Counted from the stretch's first letter, positions 51,358 to 62,182 are shown. The stretch is 64,000 nucleotides of DNA from Endomychus coccineus (GCA_958510875.1 OY294068.1:21742297-21806296), one strand, 5' to 3'. Translations and numbers: made by a program. The notes: generated by a model not told the origin, from the letters alone.

Positions 51358-52836
51358 ATGGGTGAGGCGTCTGGGGGAACATCGTTCCCCCTGACGTTTG
51401 TTCATCTTACTCCAAAGTCTAGACATGTATGTGAAAATTTTGAATCATCTTCTCAAATATCTCCAGCTGATAGTCATTTGCTTAGGCGAGAAATACTAGC
51501 TTTAAAGAACCAATTTCAGAATTCGGACGATATAGTTCTCCTAGAAGAAATTGATTCTCTATCTCAAAAATTACCTAATTTTCGTAAAAAATTTGAAAGT
51601 TTGAAATATTCCTGCTCCAGTAGGGGACCTTTTATGGTAATTATTGAATCTACTAACAATAATATAGGTAATATTCATCCTATGAACTTGGGTAAACTCT
51701 TAGTGGAGGGAAATGTTCAGGGAATTAAAGAGATTTCTAGAAAAGGGGCGAACAGAGTATCAATTGAGTTTCATAAATTTACAGAAGCTAACTCCTTTAT
51801 AGATAATAACTCTCTTAATAAATCAGACTACGACATATATATCCCAACACGTATGGTTACTTGTAGGGGGATCATCAGAGATGTAGGATCTTCCATCTCT
51901 GATGAAGATATCTTGAATAACTCTGATTCCTCATTTAAAATACTCAATGTCAAGCGTCTCAAGAGACGTAAGGTTGAGGGGGATAATGTTTCCTATGTTT
52001 CGACCGGTACATGCTTGCTTACTTTTGAGGGGAAAACTTTACCCAAGTTTGTCTCCCTGTACCATAACATTAAGGATGTTTTGCTCTATGTTAATCCAGT
52101 CATTCAGTGCTACAACTGTTTGAGATATGGTCATACAATGGCAATGTGCCGTGGTAAAAAACGCTGTAGAAATTGTGGAGAAGGGCATATTGAAGATGAA
52201 TGTGAGAATGCTTTGTCGCCTGCATGTATTTTTTGTAATGACAAACATGCATCTACAGATAGAAAATGTCCGGAATATTCAAGACAAAAACATATCAATC
52301 ATATAATGGCAGTGGAAAATATTTCCCATTATGAGGCTAATAAGGCTATTACACAGAATGGTGACGCTCCTCGGTTTGATGCTCGTAACTTTCCAAGACT
52401 CCCCTCTTCATCCGGCATTAGCCCTGATTCAACTCCGGTTGAACATAGGCGATTAGCGTTCCCTTCAAACAAGGATAAGCCATCCTATAACACAGTTACT
52501 AAATCTAAAGTCACGAAACGTAAAATTCCACGATCCCCGCCTCCTCCTTTATCTCTTGGATATGACAGACAACGACATAAGGAATGTCTTATCAATTACC
52601 AGTATAATAAACCATCTAAAATTAAAGTAATTGCTCCAGGCAGTGAGTGTACTAATTCTTTTTCGGTTGGAGGTTACACTCTGAATTTTGCAGATTTAGA
52701 TTTATTAATGAATAAAGACAAACTAACTGATAGAGATGTTCTAGTAGCTAAAAAAATCATCAACTCGTTAAGTTATAAAATTCCGTTACCATCGGATGGT
52801 GATAATCCGATGTCAATGGAGTCTAATGATGAATAA
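51358..52836 (+). CDS. LINE ORF1, nucleic-acid-binding protein with CCHC knuckles
   Basis: The protein has 492 codons. It shows a central region consistent with an RRM-like fold and then three consecutive Cys/His clusters (residues ~258-315): C-Y-N-C-x4-G-H-x4-C, C-R-N-C-G-x2-H-x4-C and C-I-F-C-x4-H-x5-C. This is the gag-like arrangement of I/R1/jockey ORF1. A Pro/Ser-rich linker and a short C-terminal region follow. The protein coats the element RNA. The stop (TAA at 52834-52836) overlaps the start of ORF2 in the sequence ATGATGAATAA. Confidence 0.93.
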   Translation: MGEASGGTSFPLTFVHLTPKSRHVCENFESSSQISPADSHLLRREILALKNQFQNSDDIVLLEEIDSLSQKLPNFRKKFESLKYSCSSRGPFMVIIESTNNNIGNIHPMNLGKLLVEGNVQGIKEISRKGANRVSIEFHKFTEANSFIDNNSLNKSDYDIYIPTRMVTCRGIIRDVGSSISDEDILNNSDSSFKILNVKRLKRRKVEGDNVSYVSTGTCLLTFEGKTLPKFVSLYHNIKDVLLYVNPVIQCYNCLRYGHTMAMCRGKKRCRNCGEGHIEDECENALSPACIFCNDKHASTDRKCPEYSRQKHINHIMAVENISHYEANKAITQNGDAPRFDARNFPRLPSSSGISPDSTPVEHRRLAFPSNKDKPSYNTVTKSKVTKRKIPRSPPPPLSLGYDRQRHKECLINYQYNKPSKIKVIAPGSECTNSFSVGGYTLNFADLDLLMNKDKLTDRDVLVAKKIINSLSYKIPLPSDGDNPMSMESNDE

Positions 52837-55800
52837 CACACACTCTGATATTAAAATATTACAATGGAATATTCGTTCCATTAACACTAATAAAATTAAT
52901 TTAGTAAATTTGATTGAAAATCATGACTTTGACCTAATAGCTTTATCTGAAACGTTTTTGAAACCTAATATCAATTTCCAAATTTTTGGGTATACAATTT
53001 GTAGAGATGACAGATTTGATGGTAGAGGTGGGATCGCATTTATCATCAAAAATTCTCTAAAATTTAAAACAGTAAATCCTCAATTTCTTGATGTCCCTAA
53101 CCGTATTCAGTATAGGATAATTGAAATCTCGAACATTTCTTTTGTGAATATTTACTCTCCTCCGGATATAAGACTCAACGTGAACACGCTGAATGAATTT
53201 ATTCCTCATTTAGGATCATCGTTCATGTTCTTAGGAGACTTCAATGCACAAAATGTGATGTGGGGATCTGGTACAAATAATTCTAATGGGTTGGTAGTTC
53301 AGGAATTTCTTGATCTACATGATCTGGCCATACTTAACACTGGATCCCCCACTAGGTTCACTCCCCCGGGAGTGAATGCTAGTGTTCCGGATTTGTCATA
53401 TTGTACAACTGATATAGCTATCAAAACTAATTGGTCCACAGGTCTGGACCCTGGATTTAGTGATCATTTTCCAATTAATATTGTTATCTCGGATTCATCA
53501 ATTCTCAAATCAAAACCGAATCGAATTAGATCAAGAACTAAGTTTAACTGTGCCAAGGCAAATTGGAATCATTTCAACTCTGTCGTAGAAGATTCGCTTT
53601 TATCTATTAACAACTTAGCCAGTTTTGCGGAAAGAATTCAATATTCTGCATATAAATCAATTCCTTTGAATAAATCTGTTCCTACCAAGAAACGTGGTGT
53701 ACCCTGGTGGGACGATGAATTGTCGGATACTAATAATGTTAGAAAACAGGCCCTGTTCTCTTTTAAATCTGTCCCATCATTAGAAAATTTTATTTTCGCT
53801 AAAGGAGCCATCGCAAGATTTAGATTTTTAGTTAAAAAAAAGAAAAAGGAATCTTTCCGATTATATTGTGAAAATCTTTCTTCGAAATCTTCTCACGACA
53901 TGTGGCGGTGCATTAAACGGTTTTCTAGGGGAATCCATCAAAATTATAATGATTCTTTTCCATCGGATCAATGTTGTAGAGATATTTTAAATCTTCTGGC
54001 TTCACCGATCATTCCTCCAGATAATGATATTGACTTCACTAATACTACTCCTTCTGAACTATTTTCATTCCAGGAACTTGATTCAATAATTTCTAAAAAA
54101 AAGGAAACCTCTCCCGGCAAGGATTTGATTACTTATTCAATGATTAAAAAATTAACGAAGCCTGGTAAAGAATGTCTTCTGCGCCTCTTTAATGACCTAC
54201 TCATGAACCCAATTATATTGGGTTTTCTCAAAGAATCACTGATAATCCCTATATGTAAACCTGGTAAACCTCCTGATGTGGCTACAAGCTATCGCCCCAT
54301 CGCTTTGACTTCTTGTGTTATTAAGATACTGGAAACAATGATAAAGAATAGGTTGGAATTTATGATTGAAAGAAATTATCCTGTAGACTCGTTCCAATTT
54401 GGTTTCCGGAGAGGAAGGTCAGTTTCCGATTGTTTATCCTATGTTATTTCATCAATTTACCATTCTTTCATTACGAATAAAGTCACTGTCGTGGTGTTCC
54501 TGGATTTTAAAGCAGCATACGATAATGTTGACCTATTCATCTTATTGGAAGACTTAAACAATTTACATATTCCTAAGGATTTAATTCTCATAATTAAAAA
54601 TTTATTATTTGGCAGAGCATTGTATATTAGAGACCCTACATCTGATGTGATCATTGGACCTCAGGAGGCCAATACAGGTGTTCCTCAAGGATCTTCGTTA
54701 AGCCCGTTATTGTACAATATATATTCATCTTCTCTTCGTTCTTGCAGTGTTGATGGAGTCAAAATTGTGCAGTTCGCGGATGACTCCTGTGCTATATGTA
54801 CTGGAAGTAATACTGATGAAGTTATTCAGAAGCTAAATAGAACTTTAAATAATATTTCTGAATGGTGTTTGTCTCGTGGACTTTCTCTCTCTCCTAACAA
54901 ATCTGCGGCGTTGCTTTGTCATAAAACATCTTTATCTACTGATCATTTAGCTAACCTGGTTGTCAATAATGAAATAATTCCTTGGCGGAAAGCTGTTAAT
55001 TACCTCGGAGTTTTTATCGATTCAAAACTTAGCTGGAAGAAACAGGTAGAGCACATGTGTGGCAGAGCACTGAAAGGAGTCAATGTTATGAAGGCATTAT
55101 GCAGAACGTGGTGGGGAGCCCATCCATCTACTCTTCTATCAATTTATAAGGCAATTGTGAGACCCCATTTAGAATACGGCTCAATGTTCATGGGTCGTTG
55201 CTCCCTAACACTCCTCTCGGCTCTGGATCGAGTCCAGCACCAAGCTTTGAGAGTAGCCCTGGGGCTTATGAAATCTACTCCCATAATTATCCTATTGGCA
55301 GAAGGAGGTGAAATTCCATTGGTTGATCGCAGAAATTGGCTTGCACTAAAATATATTTCTAAACTTTCTAGAATTAATCACGACCCTATAATTGAAAGAA
55401 TCTCCAACATTGCGAACTTTAACGGCTACTGGAATAACAGGATTGTTCCCCCCATCATTTTTGCTATTAAAAAAATCAAGCAGTTGGTTTATTATATTGA
55501 AAAATCTGATTTATTACCGTGCTTTATGTTTGATTTGGGAATTCACTATGAATCGATCAACTATACGGATTTTGGATTACAGAAATCGAACTTGAATAAT
55601 AATTCTGAACTTGAAAGGCTATGTGATAAATATTTTAGGGGCTATGTTAAGACATTTACGGATGCTTCCCGGAATTCGACCTCCGCTGGAATTGGAGTCT
55701 TCATTCCTTCACTTAACATTGAGTTTTCCCAATATGTACCATCTTATCTTGCGATTTGTACATTAGAACTACTTGCCATAGAACGGGCTTTAACTTTTAC

Positions 55801-56518
55801 TATAGACCATAATTTATCAAAAGTTATTATTATATCAGATTCCAAAAGTGCTTTAGAAAAAATTTCTAAATGGGAAGTAAGCTCACAGAATGACATGATT
55901 AGTCTAAAAATACGTAAATTAATTGTTGATATCCATAAGCTGAACTTTATAATTCACTTTAGTTGGGTTCCTAGTCATACTGGCATATCGGGTAATGATA
56001 AAGCGGACTTATTGGCAAATAAAGGGCGAAAATTTACGAATCAAAATGTAAGAATGTTGGCTGATCCTAAAGAATTTTACCCTAAATTTAAAAATGACAT
56101 CCGTTTAAATTGGAGTAACGAATGGTCTAGAAGGGGGCTGAATAAAGGGAAGATCTACGTGGCCAACCGAAGTGCTCGCAGTATTTGCGACAAGCCATGG
56201 TTCAGTAACATCTCTTTACCTAGAAAATATATTTCCACAATATGTCGTCTAAGATCTAATCATTGTCTATATCCGGCCTTTTTATATCGTATTAATGTTA
56301 TAGACTCCCCTAATTGTTCATGTGGAGCAGTTGGTTCCCTCAGCCATATATTTTTTGAATGTTCCGACAACATAGATAACTGTAACATTCTGTATAAAGA
56401 ACTTATTAAGCTTGGATTTCCTGGTCCTTTATTATTAGAAACAATTCTATTTAGCAATGATTTAAACGTTATTAAAACACTAGTTAATTTTCTATCGAAG
56501 TCAAACATCAGCTTGTGA
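52796..56518 (+). CDS. LINE ORF2: endonuclease, reverse transcriptase, RNase H
   Basis: The frame is open for 1,240 codons. The natural start is probably the ATG at 52826 or 52829, inside the last codons of ORF1, implying coupled termination and reinitiation. Domains: apurinic-type endonuclease (L-Q-W-N-I-R near residue 22, E-T near 53, G-D-F-N-A near 148, S-D-H-F near 222); reverse transcriptase with Y-R-P-I-A-L, D-F-K-A-A-Y-D, G-V-P-Q-G-S-S-L-S-P and catalytic F-A-D-D near 662. RNase H follows with T-D-A-S near 957, E-L-L-A-I-E near 990, S-D-S-K-S-A-L near 1015 and G-N-D-K-A-D near 1064. A C-x-C-G...H-x4-C zinc element closes the protein near 1180. The RNase H domain places it in the I group. 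No defect is seen. Confidence 0.94.
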   Translation: MVIIRCQWSLMMNNTHSDIKILQWNIRSINTNKINLVNLIENHDFDLIALSETFLKPNINFQIFGYTICRDDRFDGRGGIAFIIKNSLKFKTVNPQFLDVPNRIQYRIIEISNISFVNIYSPPDIRLNVNTLNEFIPHLGSSFMFLGDFNAQNVMWGSGTNNSNGLVVQEFLDLHDLAILNTGSPTRFTPPGVNASVPDLSYCTTDIAIKTNWSTGLDPGFSDHFPINIVISDSSILKSKPNRIRSRTKFNCAKANWNHFNSVVEDSLLSINNLASFAERIQYSAYKSIPLNKSVPTKKRGVPWWDDELSDTNNVRKQALFSFKSVPSLENFIFAKGAIARFRFLVKKKKKESFRLYCENLSSKSSHDMWRCIKRFSRGIHQNYNDSFPSDQCCRDILNLLASPIIPPDNDIDFTNTTPSELFSFQELDSIISKKKETSPGKDLITYSMIKKLTKPGKECLLRLFNDLLMNPIILGFLKESLIIPICKPGKPPDVATSYRPIALTSCVIKILETMIKNRLEFMIERNYPVDSFQFGFRRGRSVSDCLSYVISSIYHSFITNKVTVVVFLDFKAAYDNVDLFILLEDLNNLHIPKDLILIIKNLLFGRALYIRDPTSDVIIGPQEANTGVPQGSSLSPLLYNIYSSSLRSCSVDGVKIVQFADDSCAICTGSNTDEVIQKLNRTLNNISEWCLSRGLSLSPNKSAALLCHKTSLSTDHLANLVVNNEIIPWRKAVNYLGVFIDSKLSWKKQVEHMCGRALKGVNVMKALCRTWWGAHPSTLLSIYKAIVRPHLEYGSMFMGRCSLTLLSALDRVQHQALRVALGLMKSTPIIILLAEGGEIPLVDRRNWLALKYISKLSRINHDPIIERISNIANFNGYWNNRIVPPIIFAIKKIKQLVYYIEKSDLLPCFMFDLGIHYESINYTDFGLQKSNLNNNSELERLCDKYFRGYVKTFTDASRNSTSAGIGVFIPSLNIEFSQYVPSYLAICTLELLAIERALTFTIDHNLSKVIIISDSKSALEKISKWEVSSQNDMISLKIRKLIVDIHKLNFIIHFSWVPSHTGISGNDKADLLANKGRKFTNQNVRMLADPKEFYPKFKNDIRLNWSNEWSRRGLNKGKIYVANRSARSICDKPWFSNISLPRKYISTICRLRSNHCLYPAFLYRINVIDSPNCSCGAVGSLSHIFFECSDNIDNCNILYKELIKLGFPGPLLLETILFSNDLNVIKTLVNFLSKSNISL

Positions 56519-57328
56519 TATTTCATTGGGTAAAGCATTGCTTGGTATTTTTGCACTAGAATTTTCAATTAATAACACACTTCTTAATATTTCGTCAGCT
56601 AATTATATAAATTTGTCTACAGTTCTGTTATGTATGTCTTCCCTATCCTCAGCTAGTAAACACACGATTGCGTAGTTTTCCGTAAATATTTACAATTAAC
56701 TGTCTTGCCAACTAGCTAATGGGGCCATGGAAAATTTCCAGACGTCTTCCTCGAGACAGCCCCGTTCTATGTACTAAGCAGTGACATCATATTGTTATTG
56801 GCTGGATAGCCTTTGCTGCTGAGGCCATTCACTTAATTGAAGAAGAAGAAGAAGTAATAGGTTTTTATGTCATGATATAATTAAATTTATTAACTACCGG
56901 GATATCAAAAATTATCTTGGTCAAGGGTGGTTGTGGAATCTAAAACGTGTGTCTTACTTTACGTTTGAAATAATTATGTCATAATTAATTTGAAGTTTCT
57001 AAAAGTGCGAAATTTCGCAATTTTATACGAATATTGTAAAACTCAGAAGACTTTAGCGCTTTGGACTCCGGAATTTTCACGTGGCCTATCGAAATTAGAA
57101 GGTTCGAATTATCTAGAAACATAATTGCATGACCGCCAGACGTTCTATGTAATTAGCTACGAACGAAATCATTTTGACATATGCCTCGAGGAGCTCGCAG
57201 CGCGTAAGTTAGAGTTTATACATTTTACCTCGGTCTTGTTAATTTGGGACCGTTTCTTGCCCCGTGCGACCGGCGCCAGTTGTAATAAAGCGTTTTTGGC
57301 TATGGGCGCTAGCTTTTACCCGCTTCGT

Positions 57329-57340
57329 GTATATTTAAGT
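57329..57340 (+). promoter_or_regulatory. TATA-like box in TIR element
   Basis: GTATATTTAAG lies in a GC-richer, CpG-containing context, ~100 bp before the basic ORF. It is a pattern match only. Confidence 0.3.
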
Positions 57341-57434
57341 CGCGAGAAAATTCCCTTTGGTGCGTCGCACGTTAGACGCTCGTAGCTGAGATCTGAGAAT
57401 AGCTCAAACTGTTTTAATTAAATTTTCCTATTTA

Positions 57435-57728
57435 ATGGACATTTATCGAAAAAAGAAGGGCCCTCGGTTACGGTCCGATACTAAATCTAACTACATGGAG
57501 CGAAAACGGCACGCGAAAAGTCGTCGTAAAGCCGTATTAGGTACAACCAGTTTGCACTTTTCTAACTCGCGTGCTACGGGCTTCTCACGTGAACGTCATT
57601 CGATTTACGGAAAATTAACTATTTCAAAACAGTTTTTGACCCGGATTGTGGCTATCACGACCTCTGAAAAGATTCAAAGTTCACATAATTATTTCATAAT
57701 TTGTAGTTCATTATTGTTTTACAACTGA
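57435..57728 (+). CDS. Unrecognised basic ORF inside TIR element
   Basis: This 97-codon frame is very basic in its first 40 residues (Y-R-K-K-K-G-P-R-L-R, then E-R-K-R-H-A-K-S-R-R-K) and ends in a hydrophobic stretch. It lies ~100 bp downstream of a TATA-like box within the element. No family is recognised. It may be a nucleic-acid-binding accessory protein, a captured host exon or chance. A second frame at 57125-57385 (86 codons) upstream is less convincing. Confidence 0.35.
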   Translation: MDIYRKKKGPRLRSDTKSNYMERKRHAKSRRKAVLGTTSLHFSNSRATGFSRERHSIYGKLTISKQFLTRIVAITTSEKIQSSHNYFIICSSLLFYN

Positions 57729-57856
57729 AATAAATGGGTATGAAATTTGTTATTGATGATGTCAGTGTGACAGTGACATAATTATTTCAAACGTAAGTAA
57801 GACACACGTTTTAGATTCCACAACCACCCTTGACCAAGATAAATTTGATATCCTGG

Positions 57857-59010
57857 TATATTCGACTATGATGCTCATCGCAAATGTCAAGGTTAATAGT
57901 GTCCACACTGTGGATACACCACCGGGTATTTAAATATCGATCGTACGTTAGAGATATTTCGATAACCAATAATTGGTTTGTTTAGAGATTTAGGTCATAC
58001 AAATGGTTGGCTAGGGCGTTTGTTTTGGTATTGGAGATTAATATAAAACACAGTACGAATAAATATCTAGGTAATTTAGAATGGACGCAAACGTATAAGT
58101 GAAAAAGCCCCCTGTTTGCAGTATTAACCGCAAATAGTATTTAAGCAGGTACATTTTGTTTTCTACTTCAGTTTGCTCTCCTTAGTACTTTAACAGTATT
58201 TTTGGTTCGTAAGGGTGATTGTTTCTTACTTAAAGAGTGAATAATATTGATAGTCTATAGATATAATAAAAATAAAAGTGGAGTGAAAATATATTCACTT
58301 AAAATATTATTACGAAACCAATGACTTCTATGTAGAGAGAAAGGAAAGAAGTATATACAGTTGTAACTTTCTTATTATAAATATTGTTATTACTATTAGG
58401 AAAACGATAAAAAACTTACATGCAATATTTTTATAGAAATTACACGCTTCACCATCTTATTCTATGGTCAATATTTCACCACCAAGAAAGCTCATTCTTA
58501 ATTATCTTTTCATTAAACATAGCATCACGAAGAGCAAGCAACATATTTCCACCGGTATTAAAGATAAAAAGCAAGAACTGGTGCTTTACTGAATTTAATA
58601 TTACGCTAGGTAACCTATACAGTTGACCTTTAGTTTTAAATATCAAACAATGAGCATTTAATATAACTCCTAGCATTTCTAACATAATGAAATTAGTATT
58701 TACAGTGCGAAGTTTATACACTGAATAGAATGGAAAAAGGGTAGCAGGAAAAATAATCATCATTCATTGTGATAGTCGAAATATTGAAACAAAATAAGAC
58801 GGAATAGCATGAACAGGATTTAGAATATAACAAATTTTTTATTATTTGTATAGAATCAGCGATTGGGTGATAAAAATCCTTTTCAAACTTAAATAAAATA
58901 ACTATTAAGAGTTTGATTTTCACTAATGTAATAAATAAATGTACCCCAATACCCCAGTAATATCTGAAGAAGCTACGATATCGGCAAAGTAATCAAATTC
59001 ATTTATTAAA
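57857..59010. other. Intron sequence, no firm feature
   Basis: It includes an AAGGGTGATTGTTTCTTACT terminus-like motif near 58214, related to those at 1.96, 27.9 and 29.85 kb. Frames at 58420-58923 are short and featureless. Confidence 0.4.
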
Positions 59011-59013
59011 TCA

Positions 59014-59162
59014 GTGAAAGCCGACTTCCATCGTATGTGAAGTACAATAGAAGGTCCCGTGTGCTGTACGATCTAAACGCACGTTTAAAAACTCTTGAAC
59101 TGAATCTGTACTTGGAAAATGTTAAAGATGCAGTGAAATTTCCAGGTTGGGGTTCATCGTAA
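59014..59162 (+). other. Possible coding relic or exon
   Basis: After an acceptor-like TTTATTAAATCAG a frame stays open for 48 codons in otherwise ~85% AT sequence. It has higher G+C and a protein-like composition (S-R-V-L-Y-D-L-N-A-R-L-K-T-L, ending F-P-G-W-G-S-S and TAA). I do not recognise it. It may be a terminal exon on the + strand inside the first intron of the - strand gene, or a fragment of a mobile element. Confidence 0.3.
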
Positions 59163-60729
59163 TCGTTTTTGAGATTCAATTTTGAAGGAATATTTTAGTG
59201 ATTTTTATTTTAATTTTATAAGTAATTTTGTTCATTAATTTATTACATTTCAATGGTTTTTGAATATAAAAATTTATTTATATTTAAAATTAAGAATAAA
59301 ATATTAAAATAATTTGTAGGGAATTATCATTAATTTTTATTTTATAATTAAATCAATAAAAAATATGAATCAATTGATTATTCATTATTAAAATATAAAA
59401 AAAATTATTTACATATATACATATATATATTTATTTATTTTTATTATTTTTGAGAATAAATCAATTTCTTTATATTTCATCAGTATTGAAAAAGAATTTT
59501 GAAAAAAAATATTTTTTATAATAAATGTTTGGTTAAATTTTATTTAAAGTTATGAATTATTTCTTTTATATTTACTAGTACAATTTAAATTTAAAAATAA
59601 AATATATATTTATTCAGTTGTTCTTAGTGAATAATGTTTTATTTAATTAAAAATTTTTCAGCTTTATTGTTTTTTTGATGAAATTTCCAAATTATATTTT
59701 TATAATTTTTTATTTAAATTTTTATAAGCAATTTATTAATAAATTTATTAAATTTTTATGGTTTTGGGATATAACAAACTTATTTATAATTATAATTAAG
59801 AATTAAATTTAAAAATTAATATTAATGAAGGAATATAAATCATTCCAACTTATGAAATCAAATAAGCTATTTTGAAGCCAAATATGATAGTAATTGAATG
59901 TAACAGAAGCTCTTTTGTTGTTCGCGTAAATACAAAATTGTTTAAGCAACATTAATCACAAATAAATTGGATAATCGTTTTCTAATTGAAAATTATTTCT
60001 ATGCTGATGTAAAAAAATTACTGTTTTAATTTAACAATATATCAAATATTAGCATTTTTCGGAAAATTGAATTTCTCAAATAAGTTAGTAGAAAATTCAG
60101 CTTCAACTTTCATTCGAGAAATCTTCAGCATCGATCTAGATTTTCTATTCTATTTGAGAAATTAAGATCTGCATTCACTCCCAACATATTGAAGCGTATA
60201 TGGAAAGAGATGACTGGTAGTGTCCCAGTTGACGTTTATTTCTTATTTTAGGTTACATAAATTCCATAGAACCTTAAGACACATGAATTAACATTATGAA
60301 TCTGACATGCATGCTTTATCTGGGAGGTACATAAAAAATGTTATTGTCCACATTTTATCTTCGAAATTCGCATCGATTAATTTATAAATATCCAGATGTC
60401 ATCATCTCTTGATGATATTTCATCAGATCATAATCGACCTTCAGAATTCATGACATATACCAAATGGAAATAATCCAACCAGCTATTTCTTTCACAGATA
60501 CACGTACTTACATATACATAGACAACATCACAGGTATGACGAAACGTCGGTGCCTCGACAAGCTCCCTTATGCGACATTATATTATGAGTAAAACAAATA
60601 TTTTAATTCTATCAACGATATTAACTTTTTCAATCAATTTGCTGGAGTGTATTAAACATTTTGAACCCACATAAAAATGTTACATGTTATTTTGCACTTT
60701 TGCAATAATAAAGTTAACAGGAAACTTAC
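59163..60729. other. Extremely AT-rich intron segment
   Basis: From about 59170 to 59830 the sequence is almost entirely A and T, with TATATA runs near 59415-59435. No gene, long repeat or ORF is present. The remainder to 60729 is ordinary intron. Confidence 0.6.
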
Positions 60730-60792
60730 GGCCGTTGGTTTTGTATTATCTCCATTATGGTCCCCGCTATCTTCTATTCCACTATCTTCCAT
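60730..60792 (-). CDS. First coding exon of candidate host gene
   Basis: The exon runs from an ATG (60792) for 21 codons to a perfect donor (GCC|GTAAGT), ending in phase 0 as the 50.4-kb exon requires. It encodes an acidic leader (M-E-D-S-G-I-E-D-S-G-D). Joined to the exons at 50.4 and 30.3 kb, the CDS totals 483 nt with no stop: 160 residues, acidic at both ends, basic in the middle, ending C-V-I-M. The introns are about 10.1 and 19.9 kb and full of transposons. The DNAI1-like gene starts 1.6 kb away on the other strand. That these exons belong to one gene is inferred from strand, order and phase; transcripts would settle it. Confidence 0.5.
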
Positions 60793-61599
60793 GTTATAAA
60801 ATATATTCAGTTACAATCTGATAGAATGATATTCAGAAACGTTTCGCCTTCCTACATTCTTATAAATATAGCAAGATTTGGCTTAGGTAAAGCAACATTC
60901 TTATTCTATATGGGACGACATTTATCAAAATATATCACAATTTCTATTCTTCTTGCTTACAACATTGATGCGATAAAAGTCACCTAACCTCGCCTATATA
61001 CACAAAGCGTTTTGCTCTCAGCTGGGGAGAAAGGAAAATCAATAATATCTAGTCGTCATGTTGGTAGCGCATCATCTGGCATATTCAAACCTTGCGATTT
61101 TGATAATACGTTCGTACCCACGTAAGAAAGATTCTCAGAAGTACTTAATCAAAGTGGTGAAAGCCAATCTTGATGATATATCTACGGATATATCGCATTT
61201 ACAATGAATGTATAATAAAGTAAAATTATATTTCGAGGAGTACTGGCCGATAACTTACAGTATGTCTGCCGCAGGAGTCTCCAAACTTTCCAGCCTTAGG
61301 GCTGTTTACTCCAGTAACTTCCAAGGACCAAAACCGTTTTAATTTTCCTGCCATTATCTATAATTTCTAGACTAGTCGCCGAGTACGCGTCCTGAGCGAG
61401 CATACGCTTGTTAAATTCGCTATTTCAACTATTATTGTGTACTAACTGTACTTTATTGTTACGATCGCAACACTTGACACATGGTGATTACACGCAAAAA
61501 TATGTAGTGGTAGTACGTTTTATCGCTAATAGATAGCGCTAGTAGTACTTTTGAAAGCGCAGTAACAATTAAACATTCTCATATAATCTCGTTGTTTCG
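60793..61599. other. Intergenic region between divergent host genes
   Basis: This should contain the promoter and 5' UTR of the - strand CAAX-box gene. A + frame across the 60.8-kb exon is its antisense shadow. No TATA or other element is firm. Confidence 0.4.
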
Positions 61600-62182
61600 G
61601 GAAAGTTCTGGTGTATTCCACTCACTTCTAGATGGCAGTAGTTTGAGTATAAAAAGGCTAGCGGCGCGACCGCGAGTCAGACAGCCTAGGGAAGGCGAAG
61701 AAGGAAGCAAAACTGTTTGTTGTGAAATAAACTCCTTAAAACGTGTTTGTGCGTGCGTTTGAGCGAAAAGTAGACAAGGAATGCAGAACATTCGAAGATC
61801 AATGGACCTTGAGTCCAGGAACAGAGCACTATGTTCGATTTGCAATGAAACCATAGCCGTTCTCAAAGAATATAACATTAAACGTCATTATAAAAAAAAA
61901 ACATTTTCAAAATCACTCAAAATATACAGGAAGTTTGCGAACAGAAAAATTCACCGATGGAGAAAAGATCACAGAAACTTCTACCATAACTCAGCACCGA
62001 ACCTGTTAACTGAAGACATGGCGTTCATTGCAAGCCAAAGAAGGAACCCTTGTTCAGATATTATAGGGCGACACTGCCAGCCCTTTCATCAGCTAGATGC
62101 ACAAAGTTTTATTCTAGCAGAGAAGTTGTATATTATTTCGAAAAGAAATATAATCATGTGGCATCCCTTTGATTTGCAGTAA
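61600..62182 (+). pseudogene. hAT-like transposase, 5' fragment (BED/ZBED type)
   Basis: A TATA box (GTATAAAAAGG near 61648) precedes a leader and a frame with R-K-V-D-K-E-C-R-T-F-E-D-Q-W-T near 61765. This shifts into R-N-R-A-L-C-S-I-C-N-E-T-I-A-V-L-K-E-Y-N-I-K-R-H-Y, the N-terminal zinc finger (C-x2-C...H) of the ZBED/GTF2IRD2-like hAT family. After H-Y-K-K-K the homology fades, though the frame stays open to 62182. The catalytic domain is absent. The fragment sits between the two divergent host genes, where it could influence either promoter. Confidence 0.55.

Larger units (their letters stand above)
51113..56850 (+). mobile_element. Full-length I-type non-LTR retrotransposon
   Basis: The element is 5,738 bp and bounded by a perfect 13-bp target duplication, GAAGTAATAGGTT (51100-51112 and 56851-56863). 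It has a ~245-bp 5' UTR starting GGGATTCTG, two ORFs, a ~330-bp 3' UTR and a (GAA)n tail ending at 56850. Both ORFs are open. It is oriented against the host gene whose first intron it occupies. Presence of the complete 5' end and intact frames suggests a recent, potentially active copy. Confidence 0.93.
56897..57856. mobile_element. 960-bp TIR element with TA target duplication
   Basis: The ends CCGGGATATCAAAAATTATC and, inverted, CCAGGATATCAAATTTATC continue into a nearly perfect ~85-bp inverted repeat (CTTGGTCAAGGGTGGTTGTG, then GAATCTAAAACGTGTGTCTT and on). TA flanks both sides (56895-56896 and 57857-57858). These are Tc1/mariner-type features. The interior is richer in G+C and carries a TATA-like TATATTTAAG at about 57331 and an ORF, but no transposase motif. 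Confidence 0.85.

Noticed and set aside
60757..60987. 76-codon + strand frame
   Set aside because: It is antisense to the first exon of the - strand gene, which has a consensus donor and fits the phase of the next exon.
61579..61878. 99-codon - strand frame opposite the hAT-like fragment
   Set aside because: It is antisense to the recognisable zinc-finger coding sequence and has no features of its own.
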